Below are positions 1 to 5,876 of a stretch of DNA of 7,683 nt, piece after piece. The stretch is taken from assembly GCA_946615495.1 (NCBI GenBank), contig CAMOHY010000093.1, positions 1-7,683 of the forward strand. Reading direction: 5' to 3'. The number at the start of each line of letters is the position of its first letter. The first letter of the stretch is position 1. The notes under the pieces were generated by a model that saw only the letters and a program-made list of their open reading frames with translations, was not told where the DNA came from and made no database searches. The position numbers and the translations under genes are program-made. This stretch comes from an uncultured Clostridia bacterium (GTDB lineage Bacteria; Bacillota; Clostridia; Christensenellales; Aristaeellaceae).

Positions 1-20
1 TAATCAAGCAGAAATTGCGT

Positions 21-37
21 CATTCCAGGGGCATTCC
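21..37 (+). repeat. Paired CATTCC direct repeats upstream of the -35 element
   Basis: CATTCC occurs at 21-26 and again at 32-37, so the copies are 11 bases apart, about one helical turn. The second copy ends 11 bases before the -35 hexamer. Direct half-sites at this spacing and position are typical of activator binding, but no known regulator motif is recognised. With only six-base units, chance is a real alternative. Confidence 0.3.
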
Positions 38-48
38 CGGTGAAACTG

Positions 49-77
49 TTGCCAAATCAACAAAAATCTGCTATACT
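49..77 (+). promoter_or_regulatory. SigA-type promoter with extended -10, upstream of the Asp23 gene
   Basis: The -35 hexamer TTGCCA lies at 49-54 (5 of 6 match to TTGACA) and the -10 hexamer TATACT at 72-77 (5 of 6 match to TATAAT). They are separated by exactly 17 bases. A TG at 69-70, one base before the -10, makes it an extended -10 promoter. Transcription would start near 83-86, just ahead of the ribosome binding site at 91-99, giving a short leader. It is the best promoter match I found and probably drives the whole cluster. The call is from sequence only; no expression data are available. Confidence 0.8.
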
Positions 78-90
78 GGTTGCACCCTGT

Positions 91-99
91 AAGGAGGTG
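91..99 (+). promoter_or_regulatory. Ribosome binding site of the Asp23 gene
   Basis: AAGGAGGTG is a near-perfect match to the anti-Shine-Dalgarno sequence. It lies 7 bases before the ATG at 107. It decides the start: a TTG at 80 opens the same frame 9 codons earlier, but that codon lies upstream of the expected transcript start and would place this site inside the coding region. Confidence 0.9.
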
Positions 100-106
100 T
101 TTTTGC

Positions 107-907
107 ATGCCGCAGAAGACTCAGAAGAAGGAGAATCTTCCCGTCAAGGTTGACGTGGATTTGCAGAACGGCGGCACCATCAGCTACGCCAACGAAGTCA
201 TTGCCACCATTGCCGGCGTAGCCGCCAACGAGATCGACGGCATTGCCGGCATGTGCGTCAGCGGCGGCTTCAGCGAAATTTTAGGCCGCAACAAGAATAT
301 CACCCGTGGTGTGAAGGTGGAAGTGGGCAGCCAGGAGGCCGCGGTGGACCTGTATACCATCGTGGAGTACGGCAAGCCCATTCAGAAAGTGGCCGCCGAA
401 GTGCAGGAAAACGTGCGCAAGGCCCTGGAAAGCTTGACCGGGCTGCATGTGGTGCGGGTGGACGTGCACGTGCAGGGCGTAAGCTTTGAAAAGGAAAAGA
501 AGGCCAATCAGAACATTCTGGAAGCCTCCAAGAGTCCCGTGCTCGCCGCTCCCACCGCGCAGGAAGCCGCGCCGGAGGCGGAAGCGCCGAAGCAGGAAGA
601 CCCTGCTGAGGACCCGCCCCAGGAAGAAGCCCAGAGCGCGCCCGCTGTGGAAGCGCCCCAGGAAAGCGAATTTGATTCTGATACCCTGGCGGAAGAAGCC
701 CAGGTAGACGGTTCCCCTGCGCAAGCGGAGGAATTGGCCCAGACGGCGGAAGAGCCGGTTAAAGAAGAAGCGAAGGCCGAGGCTGACCAGGAAGCTCCCG
801 CCCAGCCCGCCCCGAAGCGGAAAAGGAAGGCTCCTGCCGCCGAAGAAGCGGCGGAAGAAGGCGCGAAAAAGCCCGCTAAGCCGCCTCGCGGCCGTCTCCG
901 CGCCTGA
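107..907 (+). CDS. Asp23/Gls24 family envelope stress response protein with a long charged tail
   Basis: This 266-residue soluble protein belongs to the Asp23/Gls24 (DUF322) family. These are alkaline-shock or cell-envelope-stress proteins that in staphylococci form membrane-associated assemblies held by AmaP. The domain spans roughly residues 20-126: GTISYANEVIATIAG opens it and VRVDVHVQGVSF closes it, a typical family ending. No signal peptide or membrane helix is seen. Residues 127-266 form a low-complexity tail rich in Ala, Glu, Pro and Gln. The tail is acidic until about 236, then turns basic (KRKRK at 237-241 and a KK/KP/RGRLR end). Many family members are only about 110-180 residues, so the tail is long. 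The next two genes are its likely partners. Position before nusB resembles Bacillus yqhY, an Asp23 protein linked genetically to acetyl-CoA carboxylase control. Family is certain; physiological role is inferred. Confidence 0.92.
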   Translation: MPQKTQKKENLPVKVDVDLQNGGTISYANEVIATIAGVAANEIDGIAGMCVSGGFSEILGRNKNITRGVKVEVGSQEAAVDLYTIVEYGKPIQKVAAEVQENVRKALESLTGLHVVRVDVHVQGVSFEKEKKANQNILEASKSPVLAAPTAQEAAPEAEAPKQEDPAEDPPQEEAQSAPAVEAPQESEFDSDTLAEEAQVDGSPAQAEELAQTAEEPVKEEAKAEADQEAPAQPAPKRKRKAPAAEEAAEEGAKKPAKPPRGRLRA

Positions 908-945
908 ATAGCGCCCCGCGCTGTCAAGAAAAAGGAGCAATTCCT

Positions 946-1806
946 ATGAAAATCAAACTCTGGGATCGGTTGATCGTCTTTTTTGGCGCGGTGCTGGTCA
1001 TTTTGGCCGGGGCGGCGCTGTTTGTGGCCGGGCTGCAAATCCAGGGCATGCTGGAAAACCTGCCCTTGGCGGTGCGCGTGCTGTGCATCGTGTGCGGCCT
1101 GCTGCTGGCGGCCTTTGGGGGCTACTTGATCGTGCTCCCCCGCCGCTATGCCGCCAAGCGCCACGATTTTGTGGTGCAGCGCACGGACAACGGCGAATTG
1201 CGCATTGCGGTAAAGGCCATTGAAAACCTGGTGCAAAAGTGCATCGACCTGCACGAGGAAATTCAGGTTTCCTCCATGAACATCCTCAACAGCCGGGAAG
1301 GCGTGGTGGTGGACCTGTGCGTTTCCATGGCCAACAACATTTCCATTCCGCTGGCCATCGCCTCCCTGCAAAAGCAAATCAAGCAGTATTTGATCGCTTC
1401 CTCCGGCATCGAGGTAAAGGAAGTGCGCGTTTCTGTGGAATCCACCCAGGATGTTCCCACGCCCGCCATTCCTGCGGAAAACGCCGAGCAATTGTCCCCC
1501 GCCAAGGAAAAGCGCCCGCTGCATGAACGGCTCTTTGGCACGCCCGATCAGCCCGCCATCGTGCCGGAGCCGCCCAAGGAGGAAGAAGAGTCCGGGGAGG
1601 AAACGCCCCAGGAACAGCCTGAGGAAGAAAAGGCGGAGGAAGATAGCCAGCCGTCCGTAAACGAAGCCGCGCCCGCGGAGGAAACGGCAAAGGACGGGAA
1701 AGAAGCTTTGGCCGAAGCGGAAGCCGCCGACGGCGAAGCGGCCCAGGAAGACGAGGACGGCGAAACGGAAACAGCGCCGGAAGCGGAGGAACAAGAGCAT
1801 GAATGA
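946..1806 (+). CDS. amaP: Alkaline shock response membrane anchor protein AmaP
   Basis: This 286-residue membrane protein matches the AmaP architecture. Two hydrophobic helices lie at about residues 8-30 and 42-64, and an Asp23-like domain at about 75-166 (VKAIENLVQKC, then VVVDLCVSMANNISIP, ending VKEVRVSVES). In Staphylococcus, AmaP anchors Asp23 at the membrane, and the adjacent Asp23 gene fits that pairing. Residues 168-286 form a strongly acidic Glu/Ala/Pro tail. The family is usually nearer 180-200 residues, so the tail is an extension. The start has AAAGGAG at 931-937, eight bases upstream. The coding end overlaps the DUF2273 gene by 8 bases, suggesting translational coupling. An internal AAGGAGG at 1576-1582 has no start codon at a useful distance after it. 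Confidence 0.88.
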   Translation: MKIKLWDRLIVFFGAVLVILAGAALFVAGLQIQGMLENLPLAVRVLCIVCGLLLAAFGGYLIVLPRRYAAKRHDFVVQRTDNGELRIAVKAIENLVQKCIDLHEEIQVSSMNILNSREGVVVDLCVSMANNISIPLAIASLQKQIKQYLIASSGIEVKEVRVSVESTQDVPTPAIPAENAEQLSPAKEKRPLHERLFGTPDQPAIVPEPPKEEEESGEETPQEQPEEEKAEEDSQPSVNEAAPAEETAKDGKEALAEAEAADGEAAQEDEDGETETAPEAEEQEHE

Positions 1807-2167
1807 CAGCGGCAAAGATTCCTTTTTCGATCGTATCGGCAAGATCGGCACGCCGGAATGCGCCATTTTTGCCGCCGTGCTGGCCATGGCGCTGGCGCTG
1901 CTGCTGCTGTGCACGGGATTCTGGAACACAGTATGGGTCGCCCTCATCACGGGCGCGGGCGCTTTCATCGGCGGCGTGAAGGATAAAAAGCAGTGGATCA
2001 AAAACCTGCTCAACCGGGTGATCCCCGATAAGGAAACGGTGCCCTACCGGGAGCAGCATCCCGAAATCACGCGCGCCGTGCGCCAGGCGACGGAAAAGGC
2101 CGCCGCCGCGCCTGAGGAAGCGGAAGAGCAAACCCAGGAAACCGCGGACGGCGAAACCCAGGAATAA
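1799..2167 (+). CDS. DUF2273 family small membrane protein
   Basis: This 122-residue protein has two closely spaced hydrophobic segments, at about residues 21-38 and 42-60. They are followed by GGVKDKKQWIKNLLNRVIPDK, which fits the DUF2273 pattern (a tight hairpin, a Lys/Asp-rich turn, then an amphipathic stretch ending in IP). DUF2273 genes are commonly found beside asp23 and amaP; their molecular role is unknown. A typical member is about 60-80 residues. Here there is also a roughly 40-residue Ala/Glu/Gln tail from about residue 80, similar in composition to the tails of the two preceding proteins. The ATG overlaps the end of amaP by 8 bases and is preceded by GGAGGA at 1785-1790, with 8 bases between. 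Confidence 0.82.
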   Translation: MNDSGKDSFFDRIGKIGTPECAIFAAVLAMALALLLLCTGFWNTVWVALITGAGAFIGGVKDKKQWIKNLLNRVIPDKETVPYREQHPEITRAVRQATEKAAAAPEEAEEQTQETADGETQE

Positions 2168-2207
2168 TCCATCCATCCTATTACAAACGAAATGGAGATA
2201 AATTTGC

Positions 2208-2621
2208 ATGGCGCGTAAATCGGCACGGGCTGCGGCGGTGCAGATGGTGTATGAAAACATGCTGGGCGGCGACGGCGGGGAAGAAACGCTGCGCGGCCTG
2301 ATTGAGTTTACCCCGGAGGAAGGCGACGAGGAATACATTTCCTCCCTGGTCCAAGGCGTGGAGGAGCACGCCGGAGAGCTGGACGCCGATATAGAAAAGT
2401 GCCTTAAGGGCTGGACGCTGGACAGGATCGCCAAGGTGGACCGGGCCGTTTTGCGGGTGGCGGCGTATGAAATGTGCCGCCAGCGCGAAACGCCGGACGC
2501 GGTGGTCATCAATGAAGCGGTGGCCCTGGCCCAGCGCTTTGATTCTCCCACGGCGGCCAAATTCGTCAACGGCGTGCTTTCCACCCTGCTTTCCGCCCGG
2601 AACCAGGAGGAGCATGCCTGA
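2208..2621 (+). CDS. nusB: Transcription antitermination factor NusB
   Basis: This 137-residue protein is the normal length for NusB, the all-helical factor that with NusE (ribosomal protein S10) binds boxA RNA and supports antitermination, mainly of rRNA operons. The N-terminal basic RKSARAAAVQMVYE (residues 3-16) matches the family's RNA-binding start. The C-terminal half carries the strongest signatures: W69 with LDRIAKVDRAVLRVAAYEM (71-89), VVINEAVALAQRF (99-111) and AAKFVNGVLS (116-125). ATGGAGAT at 2192-2199 serves as its ribosome binding site. A 40-base gap separates it from the DUF2273 gene, with no terminator or convincing promoter. Its stop shares one base with the next start (TGATG). 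Confidence 0.95.
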   Translation: MARKSARAAAVQMVYENMLGGDGGEETLRGLIEFTPEEGDEEYISSLVQGVEEHAGELDADIEKCLKGWTLDRIAKVDRAVLRVAAYEMCRQRETPDAVVINEAVALAQRFDSPTAAKFVNGVLSTLLSARNQEEHA

Positions 2622-3562
2622 TGCTGGCCCTGGGGCTGGATACCAGCTGCTATACCACCTCCGCCGCCCTGTGCGGCACGGATGCTTTTCCGCGCCAGGA
2701 AAGGCGGCTTTTGCCGGTGCCTGCGGGTGAACGCGGCCTTCGCCAAAGCGAGGCCGTTTTTGCGCATGTAAGGCAGCTTTCCCAAGTGCTCCTGCCCTTG
2801 CTAAACAGCGCGGAGGAGCCCATCGGCTGCGTGTGCGCCTCCGCTTCGCCCCGCGACGGGGACGATTCCTATATGCCGGTGTTCCAGGTGGGGTTATCCC
2901 AGGGGCAAGCCCTGGCCGCGGCCCTGCGCGTGCCTTTTTTTACCACCACTCATCAGCGGGGCCACATTGCGGCGGCCCGCTATGGAACCGGCCTGGAAAG
3001 CGAAAAGTACCTTGCCCTGCATCTGTCCGGCGGCACCACCGACGCGCTGCTAATAGACGGCGGCCATTTAAAGCCCCTGGGCACGGCGGCGGATTTGCAC
3101 GCGGGCCAGTTGGTGGACCGGGTGGGCGTGAAGCTGGGGCTGCCCTTTCCCAGCGGGCCCCATTTGGAGGAATTGGCCCGCCAGGGAAAAAGCCGCCAGC
3201 GGGTGCCCGTCAGTTTGGAGGCCGGCGGCCTGCGCTGCCATTTATCCGGAGCGGAGGCCCAATTGATGCGCATGATCGACGCGGGCGAAAAAAAAGAGGA
3301 CGTGGCCGCCGAGGTGTACAGCGTGCTGTGCCGCACGGTGCTGCGCCTTTTGCAGCGGGCCGCGGAGGAAACGGGCGCCAGGGACGCGCTCATTGCGGGC
3401 GGCGTGGCCTCCTCCCTGCTTTTGCGCCAAATGCTGCTGGAGCGCAACGAAAAGCGCCGCCTGGGGCTGAAGCTTTACTTCGGCCGCCCCGAATTTTCCG
3501 GCGACAACGCCGTGGGCGTAGCGCTTATCGCGCTGGACAAAATGAAGCGCGCCGGCGCCTAA
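2621..3562 (+). CDS. TsaD/Kae1-like (M22 glycoprotease fold) protein, Clostridia-type paralogue
   Basis: This 313-residue protein has the ASKHA fold of TsaD/Kae1, the enzyme that transfers threonylcarbamoyl to A37 of tRNAs. LGLDTSC (4-10) is the phosphate-1 motif. HQRGH places metal-ligand histidines at 111 and 115. SGGTTD (136-141) resembles the SGGHTQ motif, AGGVASS is the late glycine motif, and FSGDN supplies the third ligand, D295. However, the usual DE after ETSC is YT here (11-12). The region normally reading GGVVPELASRDH reads GLRQSEAVFAHV (39-50), and SYMPVFQVG (83-91) replaces the PGPGL-type segment. These features fit a second TsaD-like family that I recall near nusB and xseA in Clostridia, not the housekeeping enzyme. 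AGGAGG at 2605-2610 precedes the start. Fold is confident; activity is unknown. Old 'O-sialoglycoprotein endopeptidase' labels should not be trusted. Confidence 0.85.
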   Translation: MLALGLDTSCYTTSAALCGTDAFPRQERRLLPVPAGERGLRQSEAVFAHVRQLSQVLLPLLNSAEEPIGCVCASASPRDGDDSYMPVFQVGLSQGQALAAALRVPFFTTTHQRGHIAAARYGTGLESEKYLALHLSGGTTDALLIDGGHLKPLGTAADLHAGQLVDRVGVKLGLPFPSGPHLEELARQGKSRQRVPVSLEAGGLRCHLSGAEAQLMRMIDAGEKKEDVAAEVYSVLCRTVLRLLQRAAEETGARDALIAGGVASSLLLRQMLLERNEKRRLGLKLYFGRPEFSGDNAVGVALIALDKMKRAGA

Positions 3563-3600
3563 TTCAATGCTTGTTTATTTTCTCCCCCTCACGACTGAAA

Positions 3601-3606
3601 AGGAGG
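3601..3606 (+). promoter_or_regulatory. Ribosome binding site of folD
   Basis: AGGAGG lies directly against an in-frame ATG at 3607 but 6 bases before the ATG at 3613. Normal spacing therefore selects 3613. The reading frame stays open far upstream, through the preceding gene, so this site is what fixes the true start. Confidence 0.8.
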
Positions 3607-3612
3607 ATGCCC

Positions 3613-4458
3613 ATGGCGATCCTGATGGACGGCAAAGCCCTTTCGGCCCGGCAAATGGCGGCGCTGAAGGAACGGGTGGACGCGCTGAAAAGCAAAGGCA
3701 AATCGGTTGGCCTGGCGGTAATCCTGGTGGGAGACGACCCGGCCAGCCAGGTCTATGTGCGCAATAAAGGAAAGGCCTGCGAGGAGCTGGGCATCCTGTC
3801 CAGGACGCTCCGGCTGCCCGCCGAAACCACTCAGGAAGCGCTGGAGGAGGAAATCGACCGCCTGAACCGGGACGAAGAAATCGACGGCATCCTGGTGCAA
3901 TTGCCCCTGCCCCGGCATTTGAACGAAGCCCAGGCCTTGGCAAAAATTGCGCCTGAAAAGGACGTGGACGGCTTCCACATTCAAAACGCGGGCAAGCTGT
4001 TTACCGGCCAGCCCGGCGTGGTGGCCTGCACGCCCAAGGGCATCCTGTATATGCTCAAGGCCTGCGGCGTGCCCCTGGAGGGCAAGGAAGCGGTGGTGAT
4101 TGGCCGCAGCAATATCGTGGGCAAGCCCATCGCCATGCTGCTTTTGAATGAAAACTGCACCGTCACCCTGTGCCATTCCCGCACCAAGGACCTGAGCGCC
4201 CACACCCGGCGGGCGGACATTCTGGTGGCCGCGGTGGGCAAGCCCCGCTTCGTCACCGGCGGCATGGTAAAGCCCGGCGCCGCCGTGGTGGACGTGGGCA
4301 TCAACCGGGTGGACGGAAAAGTGGTGGGCGACGTGGATTTTGCCTCCGTGGAGCCGGTGGCGGGCTATATTTCTCCCGTGCCCGGCGGCGTTGGCAAAAT
4401 GACCATCTGCATGCTGATGGAAAACACGGTGGAAGCCGCCGAAAGAAAGGCGATTTGA
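3613..4458 (+). CDS. folD: Bifunctional methylenetetrahydrofolate dehydrogenase / methenyltetrahydrofolate cyclohydrolase FolD
   Basis: This 281-residue cytosolic enzyme interconverts 5,10-methylene-, 5,10-methenyl- and 10-formyl-tetrahydrofolate using NADP(+), feeding purine and formyl-Met synthesis. Length is normal. PASQVYVRNKGKACEELGI (43-61) is the family signature and contains the catalytic Tyr48 and Lys52. IDGILVQLPLP (90-100) and PEKDVDGFH (114-122) form the folate pocket. VVIGRSNIVGKP (161-172) is the dinucleotide-binding loop, followed by VTLCHSRT (184-191). PVPGGVGKMT (255-264) is the C-terminal signature, with Lys262 where Pro is most often seen. A 50-base gap separates it from the TsaD-like gene, and its stop lies one base before xseA. 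Confidence 0.96.
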   Translation: MAILMDGKALSARQMAALKERVDALKSKGKSVGLAVILVGDDPASQVYVRNKGKACEELGILSRTLRLPAETTQEALEEEIDRLNRDEEIDGILVQLPLPRHLNEAQALAKIAPEKDVDGFHIQNAGKLFTGQPGVVACTPKGILYMLKACGVPLEGKEAVVIGRSNIVGKPIAMLLLNENCTVTLCHSRTKDLSAHTRRADILVAAVGKPRFVTGGMVKPGAAVVDVGINRVDGKVVGDVDFASVEPVAGYISPVPGGVGKMTICMLMENTVEAAERKAI

Positions 4459-4459
4459 C

Positions 4460-5683
4460 ATGCCCTGGACGCTGACGGTTTCAGAACTGAACGATTACGT
4501 GCGCCGCGCCCTGGCAAGCGACCCCTCCCTGCGCTTTCTTTCTCTTCGCGGAGAAATCAGCGATTTTAAAAAGTATTCCTCCGGCCACTGGTACTTTACC
4601 CTGAAGGACGAAGCCTGCATGATCCAGTGCGTTTGCTTCCGGCAATACAATATGCGGCTGGATTTCAGGCCTGAAAACGGCATGAAGGTGGTGCTCACCG
4701 GCGCGGTGGGCCTGTATGCCGAGCGGGGCAGCTACCAGTTTTACGCCGAAAGCATGACCCGCGACGGCGTGGGCGAACTGTATTTAAAGCTGGAAGCGCT
4801 GAAAAACAAGCTGATGAAGGAAGGGCTGTTTGACGTAACGAGGAAGCGGCCGCTGCCCCTGCTGCCGCGGGCCATCGGCGTCGTCACCAGCCGCAGCGGC
4901 GCGGTCATTCACGATATCGCCACCGTTACCCGGCGGCGCTACCCCGCCATGCAGATCATTCTCCGCCCCGCTCAGGTGCAGGGCGAAGGCGCGGCGGAGG
5001 ATATTGCCGCCGGTATCGCCGAAATTTCCGCCCTGCCCCAGGTGGACGTGGTCATCGTGGGCCGGGGCGGCGGCTCCATGGAGGATCTGTGGGCCTTTAA
5101 CGAAGAAATCGTGGTGCGCGCCATCGCAGCCTGCCCGGTGCCGGTGGTATCCGCCGTGGGCCACGAGGTGGACGTAACGCTTTCCGACCTGGCGGCGGAT
5201 GTGCGGGCCGCCACGCCCTCGGTGGCGGCGGAGGTGTGCGTGCCGGAAAAGGCCGCGCTGCTGGCCACCATTCAAAAGCTAAGGGAAAGCCTGGAGCGCG
5301 CGGGGCAAAACGCCATCCTCGCCCGCCAATCCCGCCTGGCCCTGTGCGAAAAGCGCCTGGCCGCCCGGCATCCCGCCGCGCTGCTGCGCACCGCCCACGC
5401 CCAGGCAGATTTGTTTGCCCACCGCCTGCAAGCGCTTATGGAGCGGCGGCTGACGCTGCTTTCGGCCCGCGTTTCCACCCTGTCCGACCAATTGACTGCC
5501 CTTGGCCCCCGCCAGGCGCTGAACCGGGGCTACGCCATCCTGATGGATGGAAAGCAGCCCGTTACCCGCGTGGACCAGGCAAAAAAGGATATGACCGTGC
5601 TTCTGCAGGATGGCAGCATCCGGGTGCAGGCGCTGGACATACGGAAGGAGGACCCCTTTGGCCAAGAAGCAAGCCTCGTTTGA
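4460..5683 (+). CDS. xseA: Exodeoxyribonuclease VII large subunit XseA
   Basis: This 407-residue protein is the catalytic subunit of exonuclease VII, which with XseB degrades single-stranded DNA from both ends into short oligonucleotides. An N-terminal OB-fold lies at about residues 3-100, with RGEISDFKKYSSGHWYFTLK (30-49) as its signature. The catalytic core contains GVVTSRSGAVIHDI (140-153), GRGGGSMEDLWAFNEE (201-216) and AVGHEVDVTLSDLAADVRAATPSVAAE across 232-258. Residues from about 265 to 345 are helical and rich in Leu, Ala and Arg, as expected for the extended helical region that binds XseB copies. NRGYAILMD near residue 355 is the usual C-terminal segment. The length is slightly below the 440-460 of enterobacterial forms but normal for Firmicutes. 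The end overlaps xseB by 26 bases. Confidence 0.96.
   Translation: MPWTLTVSELNDYVRRALASDPSLRFLSLRGEISDFKKYSSGHWYFTLKDEACMIQCVCFRQYNMRLDFRPENGMKVVLTGAVGLYAERGSYQFYAESMTRDGVGELYLKLEALKNKLMKEGLFDVTRKRPLPLLPRAIGVVTSRSGAVIHDIATVTRRRYPAMQIILRPAQVQGEGAAEDIAAGIAEISALPQVDVVIVGRGGGSMEDLWAFNEEIVVRAIAACPVPVVSAVGHEVDVTLSDLAADVRAATPSVAAEVCVPEKAALLATIQKLRESLERAGQNAILARQSRLALCEKRLAARHPAALLRTAHAQADLFAHRLQALMERRLTLLSARVSTLSDQLTALGPRQALNRGYAILMDGKQPVTRVDQAKKDMTVLLQDGSIRVQALDIRKEDPFGQEASLV
5645..5652 (+). promoter_or_regulatory. Ribosome binding site of xseB, inside the end of xseA
   Basis: AAGGAGGA is a near-perfect site that ends 5 bases before a TTG at 5658. It supports TTG as the xseB start. The frame also opens with an ATG at 5610, but that adds 16 residues unlike the family and has no such site. 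Confidence 0.75.
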
Positions 5684-5876
5684 GGATCGATTGATGGAAC
5701 TGGAAGGGCTGGTAAAAAAAATGGAAGGGGGCAGCCTGCCGCTGGCTGAGGCGCTGAATGCCTACGAAGCGGGCATGGCCCTGTCCAAGCAGCTTACCAA
5801 GGAGCTGGAGGACGCGGAAAAGCGCATGCTGGAGCTGTCCGGCGGCGAAACCGCGCCCATGGAGGACGCCCCATGA
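5658..5876 (+). CDS. xseB: Exodeoxyribonuclease VII small subunit XseB
   Basis: This 72-residue protein is the small, helical-hairpin subunit of exonuclease VII; several copies bind each XseA. The sequence fits the family throughout: SFEDRLMELEGLVKKMEGG (7-25), LPLAEALNAYEAGMALSKQL (27-46), then a Glu/Lys-rich helix ending near LELSGG, and a short acidic tail. The start is TTG, chosen from the strong upstream ribosome binding site and because it gives the standard 70-80 residue length. A later ATG at 5694 would cut into the conserved first helix. It overlaps xseA by 26 bases and its stop overlaps the ispA start by 4 bases (ATGA), so translation of the three genes is probably coupled. Confidence 0.92.
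   Translation: MAKKQASFEDRLMELEGLVKKMEGGSLPLAEALNAYEAGMALSKQLTKELEDAEKRMLELSGGETAPMEDAP

Noticed and set aside
25..40. Hairpin CCAGGG/CCCGG as a terminator of an upstream gene
   Set aside because: The stem is short with an A-C mismatch, and no T-run follows it.
80..106. TTG at 80 as the Asp23 start
   Set aside because: It falls upstream of the expected transcript start and would make the strong ribosome binding site at 91-99 part of the coding region.
813..904. Basic KRKRK cluster as a nuclear-type or DNA-binding signal
   Set aside because: A nuclear signal has no meaning in a bacterial operon, and a lone basic stretch in a disordered tail is not enough to claim DNA binding.
508..2013. A 501-codon open frame on the - strand across the Asp23, amaP and DUF2273 genes
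   Set aside because: Its translation is a low-complexity Arg/Leu/Phe/Gly then Ala/Ser mixture, as expected from reverse-complemented Glu/Ala/Lys codons in GC-rich DNA. It crosses three well-supported genes and has no ribosome binding site or recognisable domain.
2168..2207. Promoter in the 40-base gap before nusB
   Set aside because: TTACAA at 2181 could serve as a -35, but no -10 lies 16-18 bases downstream.
1379..2785. A 468-codon - strand open frame over amaP, DUF2273 and nusB
   Set aside because: Same shadow effect; it lies opposite nusB, whose conserved motifs are clear, and shows no domain of its own.
2833..3612. Upstream extension of the folD frame through the TsaD-like gene
   Set aside because: The added 260 residues are Gly/Arg/Pro-rich shadow sequence. 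FolD has its normal length and a well-placed ribosome binding site from 3613.
3563..3612. Promoter in the 50-base gap before folD
   Set aside because: The gap is AT-richer, with a TTGTTT, but no -10 hexamer at a workable distance.
3589..4461. A 290-codon - strand open frame that mirrors folD almost exactly
   Set aside because: Antisense of a textbook FolD, rich in His, Gly and Gln from reversed codons; no family resemblance.
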